Source: Gymnogyps californianus
Taxonomy: Eukaryota > Chordata > Aves > Accipitriformes > Cathartidae
Assembly: GCF_018139145.2 (NCBI RefSeq)
Contig: NC_059471.1
Coordinates: 68,520,020-68,584,019, forward strand
Reading direction: 5' to 3'
DNA length: 64,000 bases
Position 1 is the first letter of the stretch; every line of letters begins with the position of its first letter. Positions 23,301 through 34,150 of this stretch are shown piece after piece. The notes below the pieces were generated by a model. The model had not been told where the DNA came from. It did not search any database and saw nothing but the letters and a program-made list of their open reading frames with translations. A program made the position numbers and the translations under genes.

Positions 23301-24634
23301 GAGTAAAAACACTTTCCAATACTTGTCCAGCAGTTGCTGCAGTCTATCATCACAGCATATGCAAACTATTACGTTTTAAAATGTTTATAGATACAAGTGG
23401 CCTAAATCTGTGCTTCCTAAGCAGCACCTAAACAACAGTGAAGCCCTGTATCCTGAAATCTTTGTGGTTGCAACAAATATCTAAAATGCAGTGTATGTGT
23501 GGTATTATACCTATTGGTTTAATCATTTTGCTGAGACATGCCAAGCACTCTAACAGTGCCTCTTATTTCTTTTTCTTTTTAAAAGCAAAACTTTTCTCTG
23601 TAAGATAAAACTTTTATCATGTTTATCAAGATAAACCTGAATAATTGAAAACATACTATTTTGGTTGGTCGGTTGGGTTTTGTTTTGTCAATGGTCTGTG
23701 ACACCTAAGACTGCTATAGGGCGTGTGATACATGCTGACTGGGCAAAGAGTGTTTTTTCTTGATGTCCATCTAGATGCTTTACTCAACACAGCATTCATT
23801 ATAGCTTATATGTCACCCACACTTTGCCATTCAGATTTCTATTTACTTTTTGGCACTTAGCCCTCACCCTTCCACTTTAAGCCCATGCCACCTTTAATTA
23901 CCCAACTCATCTGTCAAAGGGCTGCACTTTTTATTTTTTTACTCGAAAGCTTGCCCACAACTTCTTCCTGAAAGCATACTTATTGAAAACTAAGCCAGTA
24001 TTTTATACAAACACGCCTGACAGAGGTGTTCCTTGAAGGTTGCTGCCCAAGGACTGGAGCAGCTGATCAGCCAGCTGGCCAGGGCTGGCTGCAGAGGTGA
24101 GGGTTTTTGAAAGTGCCCTAGAGCTGGACACTCAGATCCCAACTAAAAGGAATGTTTTGGGCATGTATTTTCTTTTTTTCTCCTTTGAAACTCCAGTCTA
24201 ACTGATATATTTAACCAAAGTTATTTTTGAAGGCCTGTGTACACATAAATAATGCTGATATATTGAAATGGATGCTCTTAAATGAGCTTATATAGATTTA
24301 GCTGGCTTTAGTAAGGCTGTCAAGAAACAGTATTTATTTTTCTATATCCAGCCCCACCAGTGGAAGGGGTTACTTCCTCCTTGCTCCTCATTACTCCTGC
24401 ATATTTGAGAGGGAAGCTGTGTATCGTCCTAGCTGACATTTCATACTCCTATGCCAGAAGGATTTTTCCTCTCCTCTCGTACTGTTTTTCACTCTTGCCT
24501 TGCAGCTCTATCCCCACGGTATCCATCTATTGTCTGTGCCGACTGCCTTTCTTCCTGCTCTGTCACCGCTCTTTTGTCCCATGGCAAAAGTTATTGCTGT
24601 GAAGGAGTAAGCTCTGGCATTTTCAACTGCACCA
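23301..24634. other. Unique non-coding DNA
   Basis: No gene supported. Frames in 24360-24657 (80 and 68 codons, two plus-strand frames) have no domain and run up to the CR1 element. A GC-richer patch with CAGCTGGCCAGGGCTGGCTG lies near 24073-24092. Confidence 0.5.
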
Positions 24635-25435
24635 TCTGCGATCTACAGGGCCCTTGACAGGCTGGAGAAATGGGCCAACAGAAACCTCGTGAAGACCAAC
24701 AAAGGGAAATGTTAAACCCTGCACCTGGGGAGAAACACGGTCCATGCACTGGTACAGGCTGTGGACTGACTGGTTAGAAAGTAGCTTTGCACGGGAGGCC
24801 TTGGGAGTCCTGATGGGCAAGCTGACCATAAGCCAGCATTGCAACTTCATGGAAAAGGTCAACAGTATCCTGGGCTGCATTAGGAAGAGCATCACCAGCA
24901 GGTCCAGAGAGGTGATCCTTCCTCTTTACTCAGCACTGATGAGACACACCTGGAGTGCTGGGTAAAGCGCTGGCCTCACCAGTACAAGAGAGACATGGAC
25001 ATACTGGAGTGAGTCAGGCAAAGGGCCACTAAGGTGATGAAAGGACTGGAGCACCTCTCCTGTGAGGAGAGGCTGAGAGAGCTGGGACTGTTCAGCCTGG
25101 AGAAGAAAAGGCTCAGGGGTACCTTAGGAGAGTATGTAAATATCTGTTGGAAGGGTGTAAAGAAGATGGAGCCAGGCTCTTCTCAATGGAGCCCAGCAAC
25201 AGGACAGGAGGCAATGGGCACAAATTACAATACAGGTAATTCCCTCCAAACATAAGAGAAAACTTTTTTACTGTGAGGGAAGACTGGAATAGGCTGCCCA
25301 AAGATGTTGTACAGTCCTGGAGATATTCAAAACCCAACTGGAAAACCTGCTGTATTTGACCCTGGCTTGAGCAGGGGCCTGGACTAGGCGATTTCCACAA
25401 GCGCCTTCCATACTCAATGATTCTGCAATTCTGTG
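24635..25435 (+). mobile_element. CR1 LINE, 5'-truncated 3' part
   Basis: About 800 bp collinear with the 3' end of avian CR1: the C-terminal region of ORF2 beyond the reverse transcriptase core, then the 3' UTR, ending in the diverged tail TGATTCTGCAATTCTGTG. Translated fragments show characteristic CR1 words: SRSREVILPLYSAL (about 24895-24940) and GLEHLS, ERLRELGLFSLEK (about 25043-25110). The reading frame is broken between these pieces by small indels and stops, so it is dead. It is 5'-truncated as most CR1 copies are. The many differences from the intact pattern suggest moderate to old age. Confidence 0.93.
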
Positions 25436-25686
25436 CTGTCTCCTCCGTGGTTTAGACACATCAGTCACAATCTTCCTGTCTTTCTCAGTTCAAACTTCCA
25501 GTTTTATGTAGATTGCCAGAGCACAAGCAAAAGATCACATACCTCATATCCTGTCTTCATGATGTGTGAGGTTTTTCAGGGTTTTTTTGTTCGTTGTTTG
25601 TTTGCTAAGGGAAGGGAAAGATTTTCTGTACTTTACTCTTCCCTCTTTTGGGTCGTCTTCCCTCAAGTCTAGTAGAGTAGGTAAGG

Positions 25687-25800
25687 AATCATAGAATCAT
25701 AGAATATCTCAAGTTGGAAGAGACCCATAAGGATGATCGAGTCCAACTGCCTGCTCATTGCAGGACTACCTAAAACTAAACCATATGACTAAGGAGTCCT
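25687..25800 (-). mobile_element. CR1 LINE 3' end, minus strand
   Basis: The plus strand begins AATCATAGAATCATAGAAT, the reverse complement of the CR1 terminal octamer repeat. It continues with TCAAGTTGGAAGAGACCCA and GAGTCCAACTGCCTGCTC, typical of CR1 3' UTRs. Only about 115 bp remain. Its 3' end faces the 3' end of the plus-strand CR1 252 bp away. Confidence 0.93.
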
Positions 25801-28800
25801 AATAAATTGTTAGGAGGCAAAGGACAAACTGATAGAAGGTGGAATTGTTGAAGAGAGGAAATGCCATTCTGAGACTCCTCCTATAGCTCTGTGCTTAGAT
25901 CTCACATCTGCTCCCAAAAGCACTTCAAGCACCACCAGACTTCTGTGATGCTGAGAAGACTTTGTGCGCAATGGGTAGTTTTTACGATACTAGAAAGAAT
26001 ATTGTGGGCACCGACAGACAGTGGGCTACTAGGATAGCTGAGGCTGGGATAGCAGTTGGGGTTGTCTCCCCACAGCTGCCTGCCCTCTATCATGACATAA
26101 AAGTCAGAGCTACTTGTCAGTATCTATGCTATAAGCTTGAAGGTTTCAAAAGCTAACTGACAAACGGAAGAAGTGGGACGGGTAACTAGGTGTTGGTAAC
26201 CTCAACAACTGAGAAACCTGGCTGCGTAAGGGGGCTGGAGTCATCATCCAAAGCAAGCCAGTAGCTAAACAGGGTAAAGAAGCCCATTAATGCCTTACTG
26301 CTTGATTTAATTGAGTCAAAGGCATCTCCTGCAGGCTAGGGTCACCTCTACCAACAGCCCATTTCCATAGTGCACAGAAAGATCTCCTTCTTGACAGGTT
26401 TCCGTGTGCTCCTTGGCAGGTGGGCAGGTGGTACAAGAGGCTTTACTGAATTTCTCTGAGAAGGGGGAAGGGAACAGGAAGAGTCAGGGAAGCCCTGAAG
26501 AGTCTCATACATAACTGCCCATGCCTGGGGGTATGGCTTTATGCATTGTGCCCGTATGCACAGGCTGTGCAATGTTCTGCTGCTTGTTTGGTGTGTCAGG
26601 TTTAGCAGAAAGCTGCTCTGGATCCCAGAACCATTGTGTAGGTCTCTTGGCTGAGGAGGAGCTGGGAAGGGAGAAACTGGAAGGGATGATTGAGTACAGG
26701 TTAAGTTGCAGGCAGTGCGAGCAATGTATTTCTCCCTTTCACATTCAAAATCTTATTTCTCTGACTAACAAGTCTTCACTTCTCCATCTCCTGGATGGAG
26801 TGAAACTACATTTGTTACCTATCTCTAAACAAGTGAGATCTCTATGGGAAACTGATTCATGCAGGACGTTCTTCCCACAGGGACAGCTAATCTGTGCAGC
26901 AGGCAGGGTGGTCCGGGAGGGGCCTGTCATCCAGCCTTGATTGTAGGTTTGAGGCATACACTATGCACTTATCATTGCATCATGGTATTATTCATACAAG
27001 GCAGTAATCCTCCTCAGAATATAATTATGCACAGTCTGCTGAGCTCCCAAAACGTAATTACCTCTCTATGGGGCTGGGTTATGTTCACAGTCTGAGCCAG
27101 GGCATGACTCTGCCTTTCAGGGTCTGGGTGCCCCATACTCTGCCAAGATTTTTTTTCTTCTGTTCTTTCTTGACAGGTAAACAAGGGGAGTGAAAAATAA
27201 ACATTTTCCTGACACAGGCATCAGCTGTACCAAGACGACTGTGGTGTGGATCTGAATAATATGATCTTCTGCCCCTTGCAGGCTTGATAAGCTGCAAAAA
27301 ATGTGCCATGGTTTGAAATGCAAAAAAAGACGCCCACATAGATTTCGCTGGCCTCATGAAGTTGAGAAATGGGGCTTGGGCTTTTCCAGGGACCTCAGAC
27401 AACTTTCACTTTCCAGATTATGGGATATAAAGCACTGGCTGCAGGGACAAAGAACGTTATAAAAACCTGTCGTTAAATCTCATGGGGGCAATCTAAAAGG
27501 TTTCTGAAAAAGAACAGGGACTCTCATTGGATGTTTTGTTGTAACTTTCTCCCTCCTGCTGCTTGTCTCTGCTCCTGAACTCTGCCCATGCTACTTAGCT
27601 ACCGAAGGAGGGGTATCTGTCAAGTTTCCAAACAGACACAGGTAATTCTGAAGGCTTTTTTTTCAATATCTTCTAATAATTTGTCCCCCTGCGCACACAC
27701 CATTCTTGGCTGTGGGCCAGGAAAATCCAGAGTGTTTCCAGGGAGATTTGAGCTCTGCTGAGTGCCATATATTACAGTAGGCTCAAAGAGAATAAATCCA
27801 GTATTTTTATGGAACAGTTTAGATATAGGAACAGGCAAATTGCCATACTAACACATTCCCTGTCTCCAAAGGGAGGCAAGTAAAATATTCGCTCAGCCTT
27901 TGATGAGCTTCCTATCCTCCATCATCATAAAAACCTTCCAGTCAAGAAAATCTGCATGGTGCTGGGTCTTAGCTGCTCACCTCTGCTGCTCCTCAGCAGG
28001 GAAGAGCAGGCTGTGACGGATACATTCAGGGCTGTCTTGAAGCCATCTTCCCCGAGCAGAGTAGCCAAATGGTTTACCAGCTCCTTGACTGCTTTGGAGA
28101 TGCAGATTCCTGATACCATTAGCCTTATAGAGGAGACGAGGGGACATCCTGGGTAGGGCTGAGCTGAGGAAGGCACCTACTTCTTGTTACTCAGACTGAT
28201 TACTTGAGATGATACAGAGAGCCTCACTTGCTTTAGGGGAGCCAACTGCTTTGGCAATAATTAGGGCATGAGTTTTTGCCCCTCTGCAAGACTCCGTTAT
28301 AGATCAACATTTCATTAACACAGAGTTGGACTTTTGCATTTCACCTAGACTGGGAGACAAATGATGCCTACAGATTAAAAGTCCCACCCTCTTGCTTTAT
28401 ATTCTTGTTTTTTTGCTTTGTCTTACCCCGTATTACAAGCTCTATGGTGAAAGATCTGTTTTGGTAGTCAAGGTGTGAGTTACACAACTGAATCTCTGAA
28501 CATGGAAGCATTTCACTGCCATTTTCAAAGTTAAAATTAAAAGAATAGTTAATTCCATATGAAAAAACCCAAAAGTGTATTTGATCCTCAGGGAGTTATA
28601 CTCAGCTGGCAACCACACAGTGGCTTAATATAAAATTCATCAACTCCTCCCTGCTGTTTTTAGCATAGCCAATAAAGCTTTGATGCACCGCTACATGCTT
28701 CAGCCGTAGTGTAAACTCTGTCATCACACATTTTTTATTACTGGGGGTCTGGCCAGACCTTCCATTGGATTGATGAGGGCTTTTTTTTCCTGCTTCTGCT

Positions 28801-31368
28801 CCCACCAGAACTACACTAGTTCAGACCAATTAATAGGGCAGGAAGAGGCCTCCATGCTGCTCCATGTGTTCCTGTGCCTCCACCTGGGTGACAGGCGGAT
28901 GTTCTGCTACCATCAGAGAGACTCAAGCTGGCTTGGAAGGAAGGCTCCCTTTGTTAGTACTTAAGAGGTAGCAGGATTCAGTTTTGCAAGACCCAAACAA
29001 TAAAAATTGTTTTTTATTAGCAAGGGGGAGGTGTATCAAATTCTCTTGGTATTTTACTGTGTGCCTAGGTGCATGAGAAACTCATAGTCTTCATCTTTAT
29101 TGCTCTGAAAGAAGATTCTCCAGAAGGCGATAACCTTGGCAAATGACGGATCTCCTGATGGAGCGCTTCTGCTGTGTTACATACCTTCATACTCCCCAAC
29201 GCAAAGCAGACAAGCCTGGTCTTCAAGGCCCCCTCCCAGAAGTCAACATGGACGTGGTCTCCTGGCCTTGCACAGTTCTCCTGCAACCGCCATTCCTCCA
29301 ACCCCTCCTCTTCCACTGGGCAATCGAGGCCAAACTGTGGGCATGGCAATTTTCTGCTGCTACATTCTGTATCAGGCTGTGTATAAAGACTGCGGTTAAA
29401 ATGAAATAGCACTTGAAATGGAAAATTTTCAGGTCTCATTTTTTAAAAGTTTACAAAGCTCCAACCCTATAAAACTCTTTTTTGGTTATTGCTCCAGAAA
29501 TATCTTTTTAGCAGTCCTGACAGCTTTCAGAAACAAAAGAGCCTTCCAAGAGAATTTTAAAGAGTTTTTCGAAAACACTTTTGCTTTTGTATTTGAGAGA
29601 GGCTTTGGCAGCACTGTAAAACAGCAGTGCTTCTCTTCATTCCCTCTTCTCTTTGTCAATCATCTGAATTCACACTGCATTTAGAGTTTGTCGCATAAAG
29701 TACTGGAGACCTTAAAATCATTCCTTCCAAACTGGTAATTTTTGTATGGAAAATCTTGCTGTGAGGCCATGAGAAACTGAATCAAACAAATGAATAACTT
29801 GGGGAATGATGAAATTCTGAATGTAAGTATGTTAAAGAACGAGCACTTTCTCTACTCTTCCTTCTAACAACAGATTTTTTGTTCTTTTACTAAAAAAAAT
29901 ACAACTGGTAGGCATTGCTGAAATAAACTGCTGATAAGGTAACTTCACATGGTTTTTCCAAAATGGATTTTTGCTGTAAAGAATTTGATTGAAACTCCCA
30001 TGTGAAAGCAAGAACTGAATTCGCGATTGACTTTTGTTTGGAGACAACGTAAATGAGAAGTAACTCCACCAATTCATTAGGAATGCACCAGGGTCAGCAT
30101 TATGTATGTAAGAGGAGGCCAAAAGAGGCAATGCAATCAATTGCACTCAGTAATGCAAGTGATGTATTAGTAAGTTGCAATATACTGAACTGGAAGCCTA
30201 TCTTACAGCCCAGTAAGGAAAACATACCTCTTCCAGCAACAAGTCAGTCCTTCCTTCTTTGCTTCCGTCCCTGTAAGTGTGGAACATTTCTGTACCAAAA
30301 CTATAGAAAACAGAAGTGTTCAGCTAGCCAAGCACATCTCTAGTGCGACTGCATATCTATCATAAAGCAAAGCTAAATTTTCTGCCTTTGTTCATCTCTA
30401 CAGTCTTTATTAAGTATATATTTAGCAGAACTTTAAAGCTGTTTACCACATAAAATATTTCATGGAACATATACAGCTTCTGACAGCATAAACAGTAGGT
30501 GAACTGGGTCTGTAAAGGACAGGCATTCAGGTGATATTGCATGGAAAATACAGTAACTATGAATGCACAACCTGACACCAGTAAACACATTAATATTTAT
30601 ATTTTAGTGTTTACATATATTCCCACAATTTTTAACAGTGTTTTGTGTCAGTGTATTAGTTTATTGAAAATACAGCTTCTATGCATAATTAATAAAACTC
30701 ATTAAAAACTTTTTCCACATTCTGTTTGTGACTAATAAGACAAGATTAGAATATCACACCAAAAGATGTGTATAGCCAAACAAAAAAAGGTAGAGGTTAA
30801 TTTGAGCAGAATTTCCTTTACTGCCTACTCACAGTAAGGAAACTGGAAATGTATTCAGACAGACATACTGGAGTGGGATTTATCTGGTTACATGTAGATG
30901 CTTATATATGTGCTAGCAGTTTTTACTCCCTTTATTGTAAACGGAAAGAAATGGTCATATCTAGGATGCAATTAATCCTTTTTAAAGATAGACATCTAAA
31001 AAATAGACATCTAAAATAGGTCAGACAGATAGATAGATTGATTTCATCCTAGAAATGCTTATTTCTGTGACTTAACAGCAGAGGGAATTTAGCTCAAACA
31101 TAAATATTGATTAAGTAAGATGATTCTCACTCTTTAAAATCTTATCTATTGCTGAAGAACAGAAAGGATGAAGTCCTGCCTCCCTTGAAGTCAATGGCAA
31201 AAATTCCTTTCATTTTACTAAAGCCAACATTTTACCCAAAATTAATAAATCAACATTAATAAACCCTTAATGACTACTAATTTTTCCTGCTACTCACCTT
31301 AACTAAAGGAAAAATATTCTTTGTACTTTCTCTAAATATTTTTTCAGGATCAACACATGTATTCTCAT
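25801..31368. other. Unique non-coding DNA with several open but unrecognised frames
   Basis: Frames of 139 codons (26521-26940, plus), 124 (29065-29439, minus), 105 (27085-27402, minus) and 104 (29832-30146, minus) occur. I recognise no domain in any. Competing frames overlap most of them, and no flanking promoter or splice arrangement supports them. A tandem 14-bp word ATAGACATCTAAAA occurs at 30988-31001 and 31003-31016, next to a short GATA run (31025-31036). Confidence 0.45.
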
Positions 31369-31386
31369 TCTCTCTCTCTCTCTCTC
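31369..31386. repeat. (CT)9 microsatellite
   Basis: Nine TC units directly followed by AG. The run ends in a TCTCTCAG acceptor-like sequence, but I see no exon beyond it. Confidence 0.9.
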
Positions 31387-33589
31387 AGGAATCTGCATTT
31401 TGGAGTTCTTCAGGTGACACTTCTTGAAGCCTGATCACTTTGTGCTACCATGCTTAAAGAGTCACCAAAACAGGGAATGCAGGCTCACATCAGTTGTCTT
31501 CGGGGGGGGAGGGGTGGAATTTGCAAAACCAATAATGTAATTCTAGAATCTCCACCGAAGCCCATACTCTTGTGTAGGTTACTGTTGATTTATTAGATGT
31601 CTGAAGAAAATATTGCAATGCAGGACTAAATGCAGATTTTCTGGGACATTACCTCTGGACCTCAGACCAAGATGTGCAGGATGGCTTGGGTCCTCACTTC
31701 TCTAGAGCAGGCTGGCCTCATTCAACCGCCTCACTACCTATGTCTCCTCCAAGACCTTTATTTCCCATCGACATAAATATTACTCTTAGGGGCTTTTTCA
31801 ACCAGTAATGTGAGGAATGTATTGCAGCCCAACAGACAAGTAGCTTTTGGCATGAACCTGAATTGCATACCCAGACATGGCTGAGATGATAGCCAAACAC
31901 AGAGCAGTCTCAGCCATAATGCCTGGTAGGAGGTGTTCCTGGATGGACCTATTCCCAGAATCGTATCAGGGTTTGTTTTGGACAGAGATTCAAATAAGAG
32001 CCTGGAAATGAACTAACTTCCCTGCACTGTGAGCAATCAGAAGACCAGAACCCAGAATTAAACTGTGAAATGAGCCTTTTGGTGGCGTAGTCACCGTTAG
32101 CTTTGACACTCCTGTAATGTGAAATTATTTTTTAATGTGCCCCTTAACTTCATTTTTGTTAGCTTGAGGTTTTACCTTAAAGGCAGCTGGTACGGATATC
32201 TTTTAGAAGGTCTGACCAACTTTGGTGCTGATTAGTGGCTGCTGTGGTATGAAAACTTGTGCTGTAGGAGCTGACAAAAAGAGCAGGCATCTTTTAGTGT
32301 GGACACCAAATCCTATCACCATGTTACAGTCAGTATAGCTGAAACACAGCAAACACGATTTCTTTTGCTGTCTGTAGGTGCTACACCGGAGTCTCTCTTC
32401 TCAGATGAATTTTCACACTGTGCAAAGCATTGAGATAACACAATAGATAGAGAAAAAAATTGGTCTTAAGTTGTCGTCTTAATTATTCATATAATGAACG
32501 GCATGCCACTGCCTCCTTCTCTCCGCTGGCTGTACAAGGTGCCTACAATGATCAGTTCATATGTAAATGTCTACACTGTTGGCATCTTTATTTAATAAAA
32601 GAATTCAACACTTCGTTTCCCTTTCCAGGTCATGCTTAAAATTTGTGTATTTTTTTTATATTCTGCATATACAAGACCACCTCTTGACAGCCTCTTGCGT
32701 TAATTGGTTGATGGATGGACACCATTCTCTCTGTGTGCTGTGTGGTTGTGAAACTGCACAGTGGGTGCTGAAGATCAGAAGTGAACTCTGCAGATGAGCC
32801 GAGGAAACCCACAGCAATGCACAGCATGGAGAGAGGTTTTTTTCTCCTGCAGTTCCTGAAGTTGCAGTAAGTAATACCTAAAGTAAGGTATTTTTAAATA
32901 AGTGAATTTTGGGTTTTTTTTTCAGTTAGAAATGTCGAAGGAAATCAAAGCCTGTGTTGTGATAGAATCGTTTTATTAAAAAAGCCTCATAAACTCTTTC
33001 TTTGGAAGAAAATCGGGGGGCTCCAGTAAAACATAAGTTATCATGCCAATGTGATCACCACTGTCCCACACCTGTATTTCACTGTGCACATGGTGAACTT
33101 TTCAGGTAGCCTTTTGGGCTGTCTGGGGCAGCTTTGCCATGTTGGAAAATACTACGGTGATCACTGGTGAACAGCTAGAATAGCAAAGAACAAAGGGAAG
33201 CTCAGCCCAGCCGTCCTGTGTTTCTGCAGGGTTTGTTCTTTTCCTGGCAGAGCCCTACTGAACAGAAAGCGATGCAGGATTTGTAGGGAGGGGTACTACC
33301 TTCTATTAAATGGATGGATGTAGGTGCCTCAGTTTTGTCTGTTTTTAAGTCACAGAGTCCCTGCCATAAATGCCAAATTTCAGTATCCTCCTTATTGCAG
33401 GATATGTAAATTGTTCTTATGACAATAATCTTTTTCCCAACAAACCTTGCCCCACTTATCATTTTAGACCACCACTAATCAGCAAGGGGTAAAAGCAAGT
33501 ATCATTTAGCAAGAATCCTTTTTCAAACAACCTCAGACTTGGTATTACCAGTGTTACCTGCTCCAGCAGGGAGAAATCTGAAACATTAC
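31387..33589. other. Unique non-coding DNA
   Basis: No gene supported and frames are at most 86 codons. A pure G8 run with GGGGTGG context lies at about 31503-31515. No interspersed repeat I can name. Confidence 0.5.
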
Positions 33590-34150
33590 TTCTAAGGAGC
33601 CTGTTGAGTACCGGGAACAGGCAGCGGTGAGCTGGTTACTGATCCTCCTGTTGCCGGTGCAGAGACTGAAAACTGTTCTTAGAGAAGCAAACCGAACAAA
33701 TTGCCAGGAGAGTGAGACACAAACGGCATCACCAAGACAAAATAATTTGAGAGCGTCCCAGTATGCAGAATTACTGTTACCATTAATCTGCACTCATTGC
33801 TATTAATTATCACTGGGCTTAAAATGGATCCCTGAACAATGTCCCATTAAACGATTTTTCTGATTAAGCGCATCCCGATTAAGTAGAGTGCACTGTACAG
33901 TACTTGAAAAACGGCATCATTTATGTACAAATCGAATACAAATAGAGTACTTATCAGATCCCCATTTAGGACCCATTTGCTGACATCAGAATATTCTCTT
34001 ATTGGCACTCTGTAGCGATTATAGAAGAAAAAAGAGAATGATCTGATTGGGGTAATAAAGAAGAGACAAAGGCGATTGTGGTTTTATTTCTCCTGTCACC
34101 TGCCATGGAACAGGATAATTTGCAAGGAGTCAGTGTTCAGGGAGCCCTGG
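33590..34150. promoter_or_regulatory. CpG-retaining, homeobox-motif-rich block, candidate conserved element
   Basis: About 13 CpGs in 560 bp against a very CpG-poor background. It holds many TAAT/ATTA and GATTA cores (CATTAATCTG, TATTAATTATC, GATTAAGCG, CCGATTAAG, GGGGTAATAAAG), a CACCTG E-box at 34098-34103, and SOX-like ACAATG/ATTGTGG words. No coding frame fits. Part of it (33841-33895) looks like an ancient DNA-transposon end, so the block may be an exapted repeat. Enhancer function is inference. Confidence 0.4.
33841..33895 (-). mobile_element. Possible terminus of an ancient pogo/Tc1-type DNA transposon
   Basis: Read on the minus strand, a TA (33896-33897) is followed by CAGTGCACTCTACTTAATCG and then repeated TTAATC-type words. 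On the plus strand these are TCCCATTAAAC (33842), TTCTGATTAAG (33858) and TCCCGATTAAG (33873), spaced 16 and 15 bp apart. A CAGT start next to a TA target and internally repeated TTAATCGGGA words are typical of pogo/Tigger-like terminal repeats. I cannot find the opposite terminus, and 33841 is only where the last repeated word ends. The family name is not recalled, so this is pattern-based. Confidence 0.45.

Noticed and set aside
24744..25255. Two plus-strand frames of 73 codons each as genes
   Set aside because: They are broken pieces of CR1 ORF2 within the 24635-25435 element.
29065..29439. Overlapping open frames on both strands (124 codons minus; 87, 88 and 70 plus)
   Set aside because: Frames in several registers at the same spot reflect low stop density, and none has a recognisable product.
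31387..31411. 25-bp segment after the (CT)n AG and before a CAGGTGAC donor-like word
   Set aside because: The acceptor is created by the microsatellite and nothing coding or conserved is visible.
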